In this document: positions 1 through 6,439 of the stretch, in pieces
Position numbering within the stretch: position 1 is the stretch's first letter
How the letters are laid out: each line of letters starts with the position of its first letter
From: a virus
IMG/VR virus record: IMGVR_UViG_3300047557_000172
Location: 1 to 31,020 of that record
Length of the DNA: 31,020 nt
Reading direction: 5' to 3' (one strand)
Notes under the pieces: generated by a model
Databases searched by the model: none
Told to the model about the DNA's origin: nothing
What the model saw: only the letters and a program-made list of their open reading frames with translations
Position numbers and translations under genes: made by a program

Positions 1-1697
1 ACTTCACCAAGCTTGTACAAATTCACCATCGCCTGCTTAATCATGTCTGCTGATGACCCTTGAATCACTGCATTCATGGCTTTGTGCACGAAGTATCGTT
101 TCAAAGGCAAGCCATACTTTTCCTCAGCCAAGTCCTTACGCAGCGGAATCAGTCCTGGGCTGTACTTAGGTGGCCCAAACAACTGAAACCGTCTACGACG
201 GCCTAGCAGCGTCTTTACGTATCCGCGGTTTGTGGCGATCCGTGTGCACTCCTCACCCAATGCCTTGATAAATGGCACGTTCTGGTGATACTGCTCGTAG
301 ACCTTCTTTGCTTCTGCAGGAGCCAGTCCTAGCTGACTTGCTGCCTTAGCTGCTCCCATACCGTAGGCCAAACCTAGATTCAGGGTCTTGGCGTTTTTAC
401 GCGTGATGCCCGCCATGTCCGCCACCAATTGATGGTAGTCCGTATTCGGGTTGTCAACATATCTCGTACGAGCTGTGTCAGACCCAGGAAAACCGCGCAA
501 ATAGGCATAGTGAACCGTGACACGCGGCTCCTGCTGCGAATAGTCGAAGACTCCCCATTGGCAACCATCTTCAGGTATGAAGATACTTCGTATAAGAGGA
601 GCCAGTACCGGATCTCTCGCTGGCACCTGTTGCATGTTCGGATTAGCCGACGCAAAACGCCCTGACCGTGTACCGCCTTTGTCATTTCTTAACTGTCTCC
701 ATTCTGGGTAGATCCGCCCGTTATTTTCCATCTGAATGATCTTCGAGTCGATAAATACTCCGCCAGCCCGATCAAGCTTACGGGCTTTAGAAACTAAGGA
801 GAAAAACTCATGATCAGCACTTTCAAGAAACTCAGCCGCAAAACTAGCATTCCCCTTTTCAGTCTTTGGGTAATCCAGCTTCAAAGCATCACAGGCTGCC
901 TGTATATCATCACCAGACCAGATGTCTATGGACCTGTCTGCCACCTTCTTCAGCTGCTCCATGATCTGATCTTGCTCGTTAAGTAGCTGCGTCTTAACGC
1001 GCTTAGCAAGGTCAATGTCAACACGAACGCCCTTCTGACGCATGGCAACTAGCACATCAATGATCTGACTCTCAAGCAAAAACAGGTCCCATAGCTTTTC
1101 GTCTTTTAGCAGCACCTCTTGTTGCGCAAAGATTCTGATGGGTAGATCAGCGTCCTTGCGGCCGTAATGCGCCACTTCAGCAGCATGCAGCCGCCAGATG
1201 TTGCCTTTAATTTCAGACGGTTTGATGCCCCTACGAATGCCCGCTTCAATCATTTGAGCTTCGTCTTTATGTTCGCCTAGGTAGTACTCAGCGAGCGCGT
1301 CTAGCTTGTACGTAATGCGATCCTCGTCAAGCAATGGCTCAGCTACTTGTACGTCGTACTTGAGACCACCAAGCTTCACGTTTTCAGTAAGCAGCCACTC
1401 CATGTCGTATGGAAGGTTTGCACCGACCTTTGGGATGTCGGTCTTCATCTGATCACGCAGCCAGTCAAAGACATTTTGCGGATTCAGGTTGCCGCCAGCC
1501 TCATGACGCACTGGGTAGTACTCAGCGAAGCCGTCATCAGTAGCTACCGAGACGCCAACGATGTAGCCATCGCGACGAACGCCGCCAGGTCCCTTTGTCA
1601 AGAGATTGGGATCTCTGGTTTCGCAGTCGATAGCGATCTTGCCTGCTCTTGTTAGATCAGGAAAGTGCTTCGGCGGTTGATAAGATGATGCGTCCAT
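1..1697 (-). CDS. Family A DNA polymerase with 3'-5' exonuclease (C-terminus cut by window edge)
   Basis: Replicative phage DNA polymerase. I read 565 codons from ATG at 1697, preceded by GGAAG at normal spacing, with no stop before the window edge. The exonuclease domain is N-terminal: motif IAIDCET (D24, E26), a second motif around VGANLPYD, and HYGRKDAD giving the Tyr-x3-Asp of DEDDy exonucleases. Polymerase motif A is FDYSQQEPR with the metal-binding Asp at residue 385. Motif B is RKNAKTLNLGLAYGM (R433, K437, Y445). Motif C (HDE) would lie beyond base 1. The residue equivalent to E. coli Pol I Phe762 is Leu441, a variant reported as common in virioplankton PolA. The gene overlaps the dCMP deaminase gene by 41 bases and closes the nucleotide-metabolism cassette. 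Family assignment is firm. Confidence 0.95.
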   Translation of the reverse strand, partial: MDASSYQPPKHFPDLTRAGKIAIDCETRDPNLLTKGPGGVRRDGYIVGVSVATDDGFAEYYPVRHEAGGNLNPQNVFDWLRDQMKTDIPKVGANLPYDMEWLLTENVKLGGLKYDVQVAEPLLDEDRITYKLDALAEYYLGEHKDEAQMIEAGIRRGIKPSEIKGNIWRLHAAEVAHYGRKDADLPIRIFAQQEVLLKDEKLWDLFLLESQIIDVLVAMRQKGVRVDIDLAKRVKTQLLNEQDQIMEQLKKVADRSIDIWSGDDIQAACDALKLDYPKTEKGNASFAAEFLESADHEFFSLVSKARKLDRAGGVFIDSKIIQMENNGRIYPEWRQLRNDKGGTRSGRFASANPNMQQVPARDPVLAPLIRSIFIPEDGCQWGVFDYSQQEPRVTVHYAYLRGFPGSDTARTRYVDNPNTDYHQLVADMAGITRKNAKTLNLGLAYGMGAAKAASQLGLAPAEAKKVYEQYHQNVPFIKALGEECTRIATNRGYVKTLLGRRRRFQLFGPPKYSPGLIPLRKDLAEEKYGLPLKRYFVHKAMNAVIQGSSADMIKQAMVNLYKLGE

Positions 1698-2100
1698 TTT
1701 TCTTCCAAAATTCTTTTGCTTCTTGTTGTGGGTACTCTTCGCCGTACACGATGCGTTGGCAGCCGGTGTTCATCAGCAACTTGACGCAAGTCATGCAAGG
1801 CATTGTCGTAACGTAGGCCGTGTGAATCAAGCTTACATCTCGACATTGGAGGAGCGCGTTTTGTTCCGCGTGAATAGCTTCGCAATGATCCAGTCCAGTG
1901 CCTGAAGGATACTGAGCCCCAGGACAAGGTATGTCAATGCAATGAGTCCCACCAGCAGGCACACCGTTATAGCCGGTAGCAAGCACGTGGCCAGCAGCAG
2001 ATACAAGGACACAGCCCACAGACCGCCTTTTACATGTAGCTCGTTGAGATACGAGATCAGCCATTCGCGAGAAGTATTCATCTTTGCTTAACCTTTCCAT
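1657..2100 (-). CDS. Deoxycytidylate (dCMP) deaminase
   Basis: A 147-aa zinc-dependent deaminase converting dCMP to dUMP, the precursor of dTMP. The zinc/catalytic motif HAEQNA (H77, E79) and PCMTC (C102, C105) are intact, and the TGYNGVPAG stretch is typical of dCMP deaminases. I chose ATG at 2100: it overlaps the upstream gene's end by only 13 bases and has GGAAGAG upstream. An in-frame ATG at 2154 would add 18 untypical residues and a 67-base overlap. The 3' end overlaps the polymerase start. In context it feeds either thymidylate synthesis or, with the unusual neighbouring thymidylate-synthase-family enzyme, balances dCMP use. Family is firm; the flow of substrate in infected cells is inference. 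Confidence 0.94.
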   Translation of the reverse strand: MERLSKDEYFSRMADLVSQRATCKRRSVGCVLVSAAGHVLATGYNGVPAGGTHCIDIPCPGAQYPSGTGLDHCEAIHAEQNALLQCRDVSLIHTAYVTTMPCMTCVKLLMNTGCQRIVYGEEYPQQEAKEFWKKNGRIILSTAEALS

Positions 2101-2882
2101 GATTGCAGCTCTTCCATAAAACCGGTAATAGGTTGACCATCTGCTACGCACCACAAATGCCTTACAAGGTGGTCATAGCTTGGAAAGTCGTCCATGTTCA
2201 AAGGTTTGATGTCGCCAAGGATCGCACCGTCTTGGCACTTCTCGGCTCCTTCGTAATTGGTTTCATAGAGATGCTGACTTGCAGCGTAGAAGTGAAGTGT
2301 GCCAGGAGTGACGTTGACGCCCTTTTGACGTAGCAGCAAGCAGACGCCGTAGCTTAGCATGCTGAAGTTAAACCAGTCATAAGGAACACCTAGCCAAACA
2401 TCAGAAGATCTCATATTCATGAAGCAATGCAGCTTGCCGCCACGAATCATGAACTGACAGCTAACAGTGCAAGGAATGTCTTTTGATGCCCGTGGATTAG
2501 ATCTCCAAATGGTAATGACGGCTTGGCGTGAATCTGAATCTGATGTCAATGCTTGCAGCACGTGACCTAACTGATCACGGATACGTGGACCATAGGCACC
2601 AAAAAACAAGAGGCCGTCATCACTGAAATTCTTGATCGCCTTGCTGTATGGGCTGATCGTCTCAACACGGTTGTCGCCACTCATGATCCAAGCAGCTTCT
2701 GCTGCCATGAACCGGTAGCCGAGCCGGCGCTCTGCAATCGTGATGACGGGCTGCGTCATGTCAATCATTGTCTTGACACCAAGCAGCTCCTTGGTCTTTT
2801 GCCCTCGTGGGCTGGTCTCATGACCATGTGTCGTGACAAGGTGCAATAGGCCTTGCCAATTCATGTTAGTGGTGTTTGGCAT
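2088..2882 (-). CDS. Thymidylate-synthase-family enzyme, predicted dCMP hydroxymethylase (or dCMP methylase)
   Basis: A 264-aa protein of the ThyA fold. The catalytic Cys is C138 in DIPCTVSCQF, followed by RSSDVWLG (R158, D161, G165). The dUMP-selecting residue of E. coli ThyA, Asn177, lies 31 residues after the catalytic Cys146 and 11 after Arg166; here the same spacings lead to Asp169 in GVPYDWFNF. Asp at this place is the known hallmark of T4-type dCMP hydroxymethylase, and N177D ThyA variants turn to dCMP, so the likely substrate is dCMP rather than dUMP. The stretch GAYGPRIRDQL around residues 95-105 also departs from bacterial ThyA. Start ATG at 2882 has AGGAG 8 bases upstream and lies inside the kinase gene's end. 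Ordinary thymidylate synthase remains the alternative. Confidence 0.9.
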   Translation of the reverse strand: MPNTTNMNWQGLLHLVTTHGHETSPRGQKTKELLGVKTMIDMTQPVITIAERRLGYRFMAAEAAWIMSGDNRVETISPYSKAIKNFSDDGLLFFGAYGPRIRDQLGHVLQALTSDSDSRQAVITIWRSNPRASKDIPCTVSCQFMIRGGKLHCFMNMRSSDVWLGVPYDWFNFSMLSYGVCLLLRQKGVNVTPGTLHFYAASQHLYETNYEGAEKCQDGAILGDIKPLNMDDFPSYDHLVRHLWCVADGQPITGFMEELQSWKG

Positions 2883-3870
2883 TCAGGGTCTCCTTTAATT
2901 CGTTGATGAACTCATCACGCTTCTGAAAACGTTTTGCGTAAGACGGATGCATGATCTTCTTAGCTTTCTTGAGGCTGTAGTAGCTCAAAGTATCCGCAGC
3001 GTTTGCGCCAAGTGCAACGACATTCATGTATGGCTTGATGCGTAAGCAGTCATTGATGTACAAGCCGCCAGCAGCAGAGTTTGCATTCACATAGACTGCA
3101 CGAGTCTCGTCAAACAAGATGTCATGCAAGCAAGAAGCAAAGAATTCACTGCTGTTGCCGAAGTCATACCAAGGCCATTCAATTGCTCTGAACTTGCTGT
3201 TTGTTGCATCGCCAACGATGATGGTATCAGCATCACCAAGGTGACCAGCAAAGTTAGTGTGTCGTAACGACAAAGCTTCAGGTAACTGGGTGAACATGCG
3301 ATGCTGCAATGTGCTATAGACAATGTCGCAGAAGGTATTTAGATCTTGACCTTCAACGTCAAAGCGATAAGGCAGCACATCATTGCGATGACGCATACCA
3401 TGCACAGACAATTGCTGCACGTAGTCACGGTCGTGGCCAGTGAAGCCGCCATCGAATAGCTGGTCATACCTGACACGAACAGCGTCGACGTCGTCGTACA
3501 TCTCTTCGCGTTCTGTCTTTAGCTTTTCAAAGCGTTCTTTGTGACCATCAGGCGATTGCGTGATGATGTAGAGACCAGCAAAGCGACGAACAATGCGATC
3601 AATAGTCCTGCCCATGTGAGGCCAAGGACTACCACCACGATACACGTCAGCATAGATGGCTTCACTCATCCAAAGGCGATCGATGACAACTAGCTTGTGA
3701 CGAGCCAGCTTCAATGCGTAATGCAGCGAAGCAGTGTGATACAGGGGCATCTTGTTTTTCCACCTGTATGTGTTGTGCAAGTAGTGTCCATCGAAGCGCT
3801 TGCAGATAGCTTCGGCAAGAGTAGTCTTACCTGTTCCATCGCAGCCATCAATGACAATTAAACCCTTCAT
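2866..3870 (-). CDS. P-loop nucleotide kinase fused to a uracil-DNA-glycosylase-like domain
   Basis: A 334-aa two-domain protein. Residues 1 to about 190 are a thymidylate-kinase-like P-loop domain: Walker A GCDGTGKTT at 9-17, and VVIDRLWMSEAIYADVYRGG at 61-80, the DR and RG pattern of dNMP kinases. Residues about 205-325 look like the uracil-DNA-glycosylase superfamily: IIVGDATN at 217-224 (where families 4/5 have GEAPG), VVALGANAADTL at 284-295, and MHPSYAKRF at 307-315 (the HPS motif). The Asp or Asn that activates water in true glycosylases is not obvious, so activity may differ. ATG at 3870 overlaps the upstream stop as ATGA. It probably phosphorylates the product of the ThyA-family neighbour. 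Kinase call firm; glycosylase-like call moderate, from motif order only. Confidence 0.78.
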   Translation of the reverse strand: MKGLIVIDGCDGTGKTTLAEAICKRFDGHYLHNTYRWKNKMPLYHTASLHYALKLARHKLVVIDRLWMSEAIYADVYRGGSPWPHMGRTIDRIVRRFAGLYIITQSPDGHKERFEKLKTEREEMYDDVDAVRVRYDQLFDGGFTGHDRDYVQQLSVHGMRHRNDVLPYRFDVEGQDLNTFCDIVYSTLQHRMFTQLPEALSLRHTNFAGHLGDADTIIVGDATNSKFRAIEWPWYDFGNSSEFFASCLHDILFDETRAVYVNANSAAGGLYINDCLRIKPYMNVVALGANAADTLSYYSLKKAKKIMHPSYAKRFQKRDEFINELKETLNAKHH

Positions 3871-4259
3871 GCTTTCTCCTTTCTAAGCAGATCATCAAGC
3901 GAAGGAGCTTGCCAACCTGCAGGTTTAACTATATCATAGGTAGATCCTCTTTTGCTATCTTCTGCAGTTACTGCCCTCACTTTTTTCATGTTGGCTTCGT
4001 GCACACGTTTGAAGCCTTCATCAAAGGGCAGACCTGCTAAATAGGCTGCACCAAGTGCAACGTATACAAGGTCAATGATACCGTCAAAATACTGCTCAAG
4101 ATCTCCTGTCAGGCAAGCTGCTCGAATCTCATTGAGCTCCTCTTGCAAGTGGAGATTCTTTAATTTCCAAATCTCTTCGTTAGGAAAGTCTGGCTGTGGC
4201 GTAGGCTCAAGGCCAAACTTCTGATGAAATGCTGCGACGTCTTCAAATAGATTCGGCAT
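3867..4259 (-). CDS. MazG/HisE-like all-alpha NTP pyrophosphohydrolase
   Basis: A 130-aa all-alpha nucleotide pyrophosphatase. It carries LQEELNEI (E40, E41, E44), the EExxE half of the metal site, and DGIIDLVYVALG (D59, D63), the second acidic half, then FKRVHEANMKKV, typical of phage phosphoribosyl-ATP-diphosphatase-like proteins. Such enzymes hydrolyse (d)NTPs to (d)NMPs and pyrophosphate; T4 dCTPase belongs to the same broad superfamily. Here that could supply dCMP to the downstream ThyA-family enzyme, which is inference. I prefer ATG at 4259, which has GGAG at good spacing; an in-frame GTG at 4265 overlaps the methyltransferase stop as GTGA. Superfamily firm, substrate unknown. Confidence 0.85.
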   Translation of the reverse strand: MPNLFEDVAAFHQKFGLEPTPQPDFPNEEIWKLKNLHLQEELNEIRAACLTGDLEQYFDGIIDLVYVALGAAYLAGLPFDEGFKRVHEANMKKVRAVTAEDSKRGSTYDIVKPAGWQAPSLDDLLRKEKA

Positions 4260-4261
4260 GT

Positions 4262-5113
4262 TCACTCTCCGACGTAGTCAAAGAGAGGCTGCCACTCATT
4301 ACTGCTTGACAGCGGCTGGGGCAATTCTTTGAATTTCGGTAGGAACATTTCCTGGCTAGTAGACTTCCTAAGTCGCCACAGCACATTACGTGCATGTCTC
4401 GGATAGAGCGGGGCAAAGATAGTTGCCAGGTAGTTGCTGTCGTAGTAAGCACGGAGACGATTGAACACTCCATCGATGTCTTCTTTTTCAAGGACTTCCT
4501 TGTAGTCTTTAATTGAGGCAAAAGTGCCAAAGTGATCGTCGATTTCAAAGCCGGCATGTTTAATCATGGCCTGCATGGCTTCGTAGCTCATCTCGTTCAC
4601 GTGGTTGTCTGCTGCGCCAACCTTCTCGTCGTACACTGGGGTTGACACAAACACGATGCCGTCATCGGCCAAGAACTTATTCATGCCTTGCAGCATCTTC
4701 AAAGCATGCAGCGGCTCTACGTGCTCTAAGACTTCAAAGCTTGTGATGACGTCAAACTTCTCGACTGGCAGCTGGCAGTCTGGGAAGGCCACATTGCCAA
4801 TCAGAGTGGGCTTGAACTTGGTATTCTCGAACGCCTTCGGCATCTCGAGCTTGTTGTAGTCAATACCGATATACTGCAGGCCATCTGAAGCCATGCGGCT
4901 GGTCATCAACATCTTAGCCAGCGGCACATCTTTTCCGCAGCCAATGTCGAGCAGCTTGCAGTCTTTGCGGTTCTCAGGTTTGCCCATCCACTTGGCCACG
5001 TGCGTCCAGCGTAGACAGTGAGCGATGTAGTCTCGGTGAATAAACCCCCGTTCTTCAGCCTGATCGATGCTGAGATGGGTGTTGTCAATATGCTTACCTC
5101 TGGCATTTGCCAT
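4262..5113 (-). CDS. Class I SAM-dependent methyltransferase
   Basis: A 283-aa protein with a Rossmann-type methyltransferase core: motif I LLDIGCG at 54-60, the acidic residue after strand 2 in YIGIDYN at 81-87, and FDVITSFEVLEHV at 120-132, the pattern of small-molecule and sugar/lipid O- or N-methyltransferases. It lacks the DPPY/NPPY motif of adenine-N6 or cytosine-N4 DNA methylases and the PC motif of C5 methylases, so it is not an ordinary restriction-type DNA methylase. Start ATG at 5113 has AGGAG 7 bases upstream. Placed between the DUF932 gene and the nucleotide enzymes, it may modify a nucleotide or base, but its substrate cannot be read from the sequence. Confidence 0.82.
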   Translation of the reverse strand: MANARGKHIDNTHLSIDQAEERGFIHRDYIAHCLRWTHVAKWMGKPENRKDCKLLDIGCGKDVPLAKMLMTSRMASDGLQYIGIDYNKLEMPKAFENTKFKPTLIGNVAFPDCQLPVEKFDVITSFEVLEHVEPLHALKMLQGMNKFLADDGIVFVSTPVYDEKVGAADNHVNEMSYEAMQAMIKHAGFEIDDHFGTFASIKDYKEVLEKEDIDGVFNRLRAYYDSNYLATIFAPLYPRHARNVLWRLRKSTSQEMFLPKFKELPQPLSSSNEWQPLFDYVGE

Positions 5114-5139
5114 GATTTTCTCCTGTAGAAGTGAAAGAT

Positions 5140-5157
5140 TGGGGGCCGAAGCCCCCA
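5140..5157 (-). terminator. Stem-loop with UUCG tetraloop between DUF932 gene and methyltransferase gene
   Basis: In the transcript, GGGGGC and GCCCCC pair around a UUCG loop closed by C-G, an exceptionally stable tetraloop hairpin, with one more A-U pair at the base. It starts 5 bases after the DUF932 stop codon. The bases after it (AATCTTTCAC) are only weakly T-rich, so it may be a leaky terminator or a transcript-end stabiliser rather than a full stop. It would lower expression of the methyltransferase and downstream genes relative to DUF932. Confidence 0.6.
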
Positions 5158-5161
5158 GGGG

Positions 5162-6148
5162 TTAGGCTGCTTCTGCAAATTCCACGGCTAACTCGAGAGC
5201 TTCGCGCTTACGGTTAGCTGCAGAACCAAACCATGCAGAAGTCAAACGCTTGTCTTGATCGTTACCGGCTACGTGGTCGTAGTAGTAAGTCACAGCGTTG
5301 AACGCGCCCCACCAAGTACCTGCTGAAGTCTTCAGATCAGCGCCTGGTTGGGTATCGACAAGCTCGTATAAGCGGTTCACAACGCGGCCAAGATCTGCGC
5401 GGTTGACGAGGCCGTCTTCGCTTTGCTCTTGAGCTGTCTGGAACAGTGTTGGGTTGACAAGCTTGCTGAAGAACTCAAGAACCTTCTGGTCCTTAGCACG
5501 CTTAGATGCCAAGAATTCAGACTTGTCTTTGAATACGTCAAGAGCTTTCATTGCCAAGCCAACTTTTTCTGCAGCCTGTTGCTTGATCTGATCGTCAAAA
5601 GCGCGATCATGAGACATGCGGAAAGTGTTCTCTTGGTTGTGGTTGTTGCGCAGCGCAGCAGTCAATGTGTTGTTGCAAACCACGCGGATTGGTGTGAAGA
5701 GGATCTGCAAAGACTTGCCCCAGATGTGTGGGTTGTCAAGCAAGATGTAGCCTTCGACTTCGTCTTTGCCACCGAGCATGAAGCCGCCGTTGATCTTGGC
5801 CAAGCCCCATACGCGCTTACCGCCGTGCAAGCTGCCAGCTGTTTCCATCTTCATGTCGCCAGCTTTGCAGAACTTGTCAAAGAACTCAAAAACTTCCTGA
5901 TTCTGAGTTGGTGTGTATTCGTTGCCGCAGATGCCAAGGATACGGTGATCCGTGTTGCGAACCAAGGCATAGTGACTGTTGATCTGTGTGTCTAGCTCGT
6001 CGACAAACAGAGCTTTCTTTTCAACCCTCCAGTCAAGTTGCGCAGCTTGCAACATTTGTGCAGGTGTTAGATCTGCAGAGACTGGGGTACCAAGACCGTG
6101 CCAAGGAACTTCGTTAGCGTAGGCCATCGTTTCGACTTCGTGTGACAT
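5162..6148 (-). CDS. DUF932 phage/plasmid-like protein
   Basis: A 328-aa protein of the DUF932 (phage/plasmid-like, TIGR03299) family. It shows the family's N-terminal pattern, with MSHEVETM followed by VPWHGLGTPV, central repeated ALVRNTDHRILGICG and YTPTQNQEVFEFFD, and a C-terminal WGAFNAVTYYYDHVAG. The molecular role of the family is not established; members are found on phages and plasmids among replication genes. Start ATG at 6148 has AAAGGA 6 bases upstream. It is the first gene after the only sizeable intergenic region, so it is probably the first product of the early/middle transcript, and it is followed by a strong hairpin that could make it the most abundant one. Family call firm, function unknown. 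Confidence 0.88.
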   Translation of the reverse strand: MSHEVETMAYANEVPWHGLGTPVSADLTPAQMLQAAQLDWRVEKKALFVDELDTQINSHYALVRNTDHRILGICGNEYTPTQNQEVFEFFDKFCKAGDMKMETAGSLHGGKRVWGLAKINGGFMLGGKDEVEGYILLDNPHIWGKSLQILFTPIRVVCNNTLTAALRNNHNQENTFRMSHDRAFDDQIKQQAAEKVGLAMKALDVFKDKSEFLASKRAKDQKVLEFFSKLVNPTLFQTAQEQSEDGLVNRADLGRVVNRLYELVDTQPGADLKTSAGTWWGAFNAVTYYYDHVAGNDQDKRLTSAWFGSAANRKREALELAVEFAEAA

Positions 6149-6211
6149 GGTGATTCCTTTCTTCTTTCTAGGCTGAACAACGAAATGTTGTCCATGGGTA
6201 GATTCTACAGT

Positions 6212-6240
6212 GAAAAACCGCGAACTGCGCGACTTTTTTC
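6212..6240 (-). terminator. Terminator hairpin, possibly bidirectional
   Basis: On the minus strand, CGCG and CGCG pair around a CAGTT loop. The stem extends through two G-U wobbles into an A-tract pairing with the trailing T-tract, and GTTTTTC follows. On the plus strand the same core is followed by six T residues. It sits between the last virion gene and DUF932, where it could stop late transcripts made by host polymerase. It also lies inside the leader that would be made from the promoter-like block at 6288-6315. Confidence 0.55.
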
Positions 6241-6287
6241 AAATATTTTTAGCCTGGGACATTTACTAGCCTCGGAGGGTCAAAAAT

Positions 6288-6315
6288 CCTATAGGAGGAT
6301 TCTAGAGCGTTAACT
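6288..6315 (-). promoter_or_regulatory. T7-class (single-subunit RNA polymerase) promoter-like block, leftward
   Basis: Read on the minus strand: AGTTA, three bases, CTCTAGAATC, three bases, CTATAGG. If the first G of the final GG (6289) is +1, the CTCTAGAATC block covers about -18 to -9 and CTATA covers -5 to -1, the same layout as T7 promoters, which end CACTATAGGG. Transcription would run into DUF932 through a leader of about 141 bases. No single-subunit RNA polymerase gene is in this window, so the assignment rests on pattern alone. Confidence 0.5.
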
Positions 6316-6408
6316 GGTTAAATTCAGTCATTTAACACCAATATTTGAGTCGTTCGCTCGATTTCATAAGGCTCCGCGAGACCAAAAACTGGTTGGACTG
6401 ATTCTCTT

Positions 6409-6436
6409 AGTTATGCCTCTAGAATCTCTCTATAGG
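6409..6436 (+). promoter_or_regulatory. T7-class promoter-like block, rightward
   Basis: Second copy of the same block on the plus strand, ending CTATAGGGA with predicted +1 at 6435. This copy is the closer match to the T7 core (CTCxCTATAGGGA pattern). It points into the 3' end of the 1399-residue virion gene, antisense to every gene in the window. Possible roles are an antisense transcript, a replication primer transcript, or simply the mirrored half of a protein-binding structure. Confidence 0.45.
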
Positions 6437-6439
6437 GAT

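Noticed and set aside
2101-2154. Earlier start for dCMP deaminase
   Set aside because: The extra 18 residues do not match the family, the overlap with the upstream gene would be 67 bases, and ATG at 2100 has a good ribosome site.
3308-3320. CTATAG word resembling a T7-class promoter core inside the kinase gene
   Set aside because: It lacks the CTCTAGAATC upstream block and the following GG seen in the intergenic copies.
5423-5995. 190-codon open frame on the plus strand within the DUF932 gene
   Set aside because: It is antisense to a clear conserved gene, has Cys/Leu/Val-rich composition typical of a shadow frame, and no ribosome site.
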